Of a stretch of DNA of 64,000 nt, positions 62,106-64,000 are shown in pieces. The notes under the pieces are model-generated. The model worked only from the letters and a program-made list of their open reading frames with translations. It searched no databases and was not told where the DNA came from. The position numbers were made by a program, and so were the translations under genes. Source of the DNA: Thermodesulfobacteriota bacterium. Lineage in GTDB: Bacteria > Desulfobacterota > Desulfobacteria > Desulfobacterales > Desulfosudaceae. Location: positions 124,001 to 188,000 of the forward strand of contig JBFMDX010000007.1 in assembly GCA_040753795.1 (NCBI GenBank), read 5' to 3'. Each line of letters starts with the position of its first letter. Position 1 is the stretch's first letter.

Positions 62106-64000
62106 ATGAGCAGTCCTGGTTTTTATCTTATCTCCGGGAAGGATAACGGTATCCGTATCGAATCCCGGGTTATGGAAGAACGCTTGCAGCAGGCGGTGGA
62201 GCGGGGCGAGCGGCGGATCGCCGTGGAGGCCTTCGGTCAGCACGGCATCGGCGGACGCCTGTGGAAGGCGGGCAGCGAACCGGTCCGGGTGAAAATCACC
62301 GGCCAGGCCGGCCAGCGGGCCGGCGCCATGGGGTTTCCCAACACCTTTATCGAGATCATGGGGCCCGCTTCCGACGACGTCGGCTGGCTGAACGCCGGCG
62401 CGACCATTGTCGTCCACGGTCAGGCCGGAAACGGCGTAGCCAACGCCATGGCCCAGGGGAAAATTTACGTGGCCGGCAATATCGGTTCCCGGGGCATGAC
62501 CATGACCAAACACAACCCCCGTTTCGCCCCGCCGGAATTATGGGTTCTGGGATCGGTCGGCGACTATTTCGGCGAATTCATGGCCGGCGGCATCGCCGTG
62601 GTCTGCGGCGTCGATCCCCAGACGCCGGACAACGTCCTGGGCTACCGGCCACTGGTCGGCATGGTCGGCGGCAGCGTTTATTTCCGCGGGCCGCATGGCG
62701 GATACAGCGCCGCCGATGCCGACATCCGCGCCCCTTCCGACGAAGACTGGCGGTGGCTTTGCGAAAACATGGCCGCTTTTCTTTCCAGCATCAATCGCGC
62801 CAACCTGCTGGAACGACTTACCGTCCGCGACGAATGGCAGTTGCTTACGGCCCGTGGCCCCGGTGAGAAGAAAACATCAAGCCCGCGATCCATGGCCGAT
62901 TTCCGGTCCGGCACCTGGGACAGGGAGCTGGGAAAAGGCGGCCTGATCGGCGATCTGACCACCATCGCACGGGACCCCATTCCTTTGATTACCACCGGGG
63001 TGATGCGACGGTATGTTCCTGTCTGGGAAAACCGGCGCTTTCGGGCCCCCTGCCAGGCGGCCTGCCCGGCCGGCATTCCGGTCCAGGAACGTTGGCGCAT
63101 GATCCGCGACGGCCGGATGGATGAGGCCGTTGAACTGGCCCTGGACTACACCCCTTTTCCGGCTTCGGTCTGCGGCTATTTATGCCCCAACCTCTGCATG
63201 GACGGCTGCACCCGCACCTCCTCCCTGATGAAACCGGTGGATGTGTCCCTGCTCGGCAGGGCCAGCATCAAGGCGGTGACGCCGGCTCCGGCTCCGAAGA
63301 CCGGTCGCAGGATCGCCGTGATCGGCGGCGGTCCGGCCGGCATCTCCGTGGCCTGGCAGTTAAACCGCCAGGGGCATGAGGCGGTGATTTACGATACCGA
63401 AAAAGTCCTCGGCGGCAAGATGACGGCGGTGATCCCGGAATCCCGAATTCCCGGAGACGTGCTCGCCGCTGAAATCGACCGGGTCCGGCAGGTCATCCCG
63501 CAGGTGCATCTTCAGCGGAAACTGACCAAAAAACAGATCGAACAGATTAAAAAGGAATCCGACTACGTGGTGCTGGCCACCGGCGCCTGGAAGCCCCGGT
63601 CGATTCCCGTTCCCGGAAAGGAACGACTGATCACGGCCTTAAACTTTCTGGCCGACGCCAGATCCGGAAAACAAAAGCCCGGAAAACGCGTCGTCATTAT
63701 CGGGGCCGGCAACGTGGGCTGCGACGTGGCCACCGAGGCCCATCGCCTGGGAGCGGAGCAGATTACGCTGATCGACGTGCAGCAGCCGGCCTCCTTCGGC
63801 AAGGAGCGGGAGGCGGCCGAGGCTATCGGCGCCCGGTTCCGCTGGCCCTGTTTCACCAAGGAAATCACCGCCGGGGGCGTGGTGCTCGACAGCGGCGAAC
63901 TGATCCCGGCCGATACCGTGGTCATCTCCATCGGCGACGCGCCGGAAACGGATTTTCTGCCCGCCTCCGTGACCCTGGCAGGCGGTTTTATCCGGGTTGA
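62106..64000 (+). CDS. Glutamate synthase GXGXG domain fused to GltD-type oxidoreductase (3' end cut by window)
   Basis: Starting at ATG 62106 (GGGAG upstream) the frame is open to the window end, at least 631 residues. Residues about 20-230 are the glutamate synthase GXGXG beta-helix (VKITGQAGQRAGAMGFPN, TIVVHGQAGNGVANAMAQG). From about 315 a GltD-like part begins with the cysteine pattern CQAACPAGIPVQ and CGYLCPNLCMDGC for 4Fe-4S clusters, then FAD-binding AVIGGGPAGISVAWQL (about 402) and NAD(P)-binding VVIIGAGNVGCDVA (about 530). The third and last GltB module thus carries its own electron-input subunit. The C-terminus is not seen. Confidence 0.9.
   Translation, partial: MSSPGFYLISGKDNGIRIESRVMEERLQQAVERGERRIAVEAFGQHGIGGRLWKAGSEPVRVKITGQAGQRAGAMGFPNTFIEIMGPASDDVGWLNAGATIVVHGQAGNGVANAMAQGKIYVAGNIGSRGMTMTKHNPRFAPPELWVLGSVGDYFGEFMAGGIAVVCGVDPQTPDNVLGYRPLVGMVGGSVYFRGPHGGYSAADADIRAPSDEDWRWLCENMAAFLSSINRANLLERLTVRDEWQLLTARGPGEKKTSSPRSMADFRSGTWDRELGKGGLIGDLTTIARDPIPLITTGVMRRYVPVWENRRFRAPCQAACPAGIPVQERWRMIRDGRMDEAVELALDYTPFPASVCGYLCPNLCMDGCTRTSSLMKPVDVSLLGRASIKAVTPAPAPKTGRRIAVIGGGPAGISVAWQLNRQGHEAVIYDTEKVLGGKMTAVIPESRIPGDVLAAEIDRVRQVIPQVHLQRKLTKKQIEQIKKESDYVVLATGAWKPRSIPVPGKERLITALNFLADARSGKQKPGKRVVIIGAGNVGCDVATEAHRLGAEQITLIDVQQPASFGKEREAAEAIGARFRWPCFTKEITAGGVVLDSGELIPADTVVISIGDAPETDFLPASVTLAGGFIRV

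Overview
The window looks like a chromosomal segment of an anaerobic, high-GC member of the Desulfobacterota (sulfate-reducer type, probably Desulfobacterales or a relative). The grounds are formate-tetrahydrofolate ligase, SelA, several radical SAM/B12 proteins, a glycyl radical enzyme, HgdB/BcrC-like dehydratase or reductase subunits, sigma-54 promoters and archaeal-style split glutamate synthase genes. No rRNA, tRNA or CRISPR array was seen. Two genes run off the edges: cobA-hemD on the left and a gltB3-gltD fusion on the right.

1-6.2 kb (minus strand): selA, an fmdB-type zinc ribbon gene, hemC and cobA-hemD. The last two are pulled apart by about 2.1 kb of AT-richer DNA. That DNA holds two small orphan genes and three full plus one partial copy of a palindromic repeat of about 205-285 bp. 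6.5-20.2 kb: fhs; two B12-binding radical SAM genes; a TRL-type lipoprotein; a SprT/DUF2786 protein; an EI24-like membrane protein; a ferredoxin-like protein. Then comes a compact deoxyribose module, made of a tandem deoxyribosyltransferase-like protein and a sugar kinase-DeoC fusion, and finally a secreted calcium-repeat protein.

20.3-29.4 kb: an acyl-CoA catabolic island. A double TetR regulator and a condensation-fold acyltransferase diverge from an operon encoding acyl-CoA dehydrogenase, two HgdB/BcrC-like proteins, an SCPx-type thiolase and a crotonase. A near-consensus sigma-70 promoter in the divergent gap is bracketed by two direct repeats. 29.5-36.6 kb: a radical SAM gene, an SpmA-SpmB fusion, PilZ-like and EcsC genes, an ABC-2 exporter operon and an outer-membrane barrel. 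36.9-42.8 kb: a FadR-type GntR regulator in operon with a single 1100-residue protein that fuses a glycyl-radical activating enzyme to its glycyl radical enzyme. A secreted repeat protein is divergent from it.

43.3-64 kb: a nitrogen-assimilation island. It holds a NifA/NtrC-like activator, glnD-amtB-glnK, a second amtB-glnK pair with a small cyclotransferase-like gene, glnA-glnE, a second glnA, and a three-gene glutamate synthase set. Four strong -24/-12 (sigma-54) promoters sit before glnD, the second amtB and both glnA genes. Three of them share an upstream motif close to ACAATTAYGTAATATTTT. The genes form one circuit: ammonium uptake (AmtB), sensing (GlnD, PII), control of glutamine synthetase (GlnE) and glutamate formation.

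Most distinctive items: the activase-glycyl radical enzyme fusion with its candidate operators; the deoxyribosyltransferase plus kinase-aldolase fusion; the double TetR with paired direct-repeat operators; and palindromic repeat elements that repeatedly abut stop codons.
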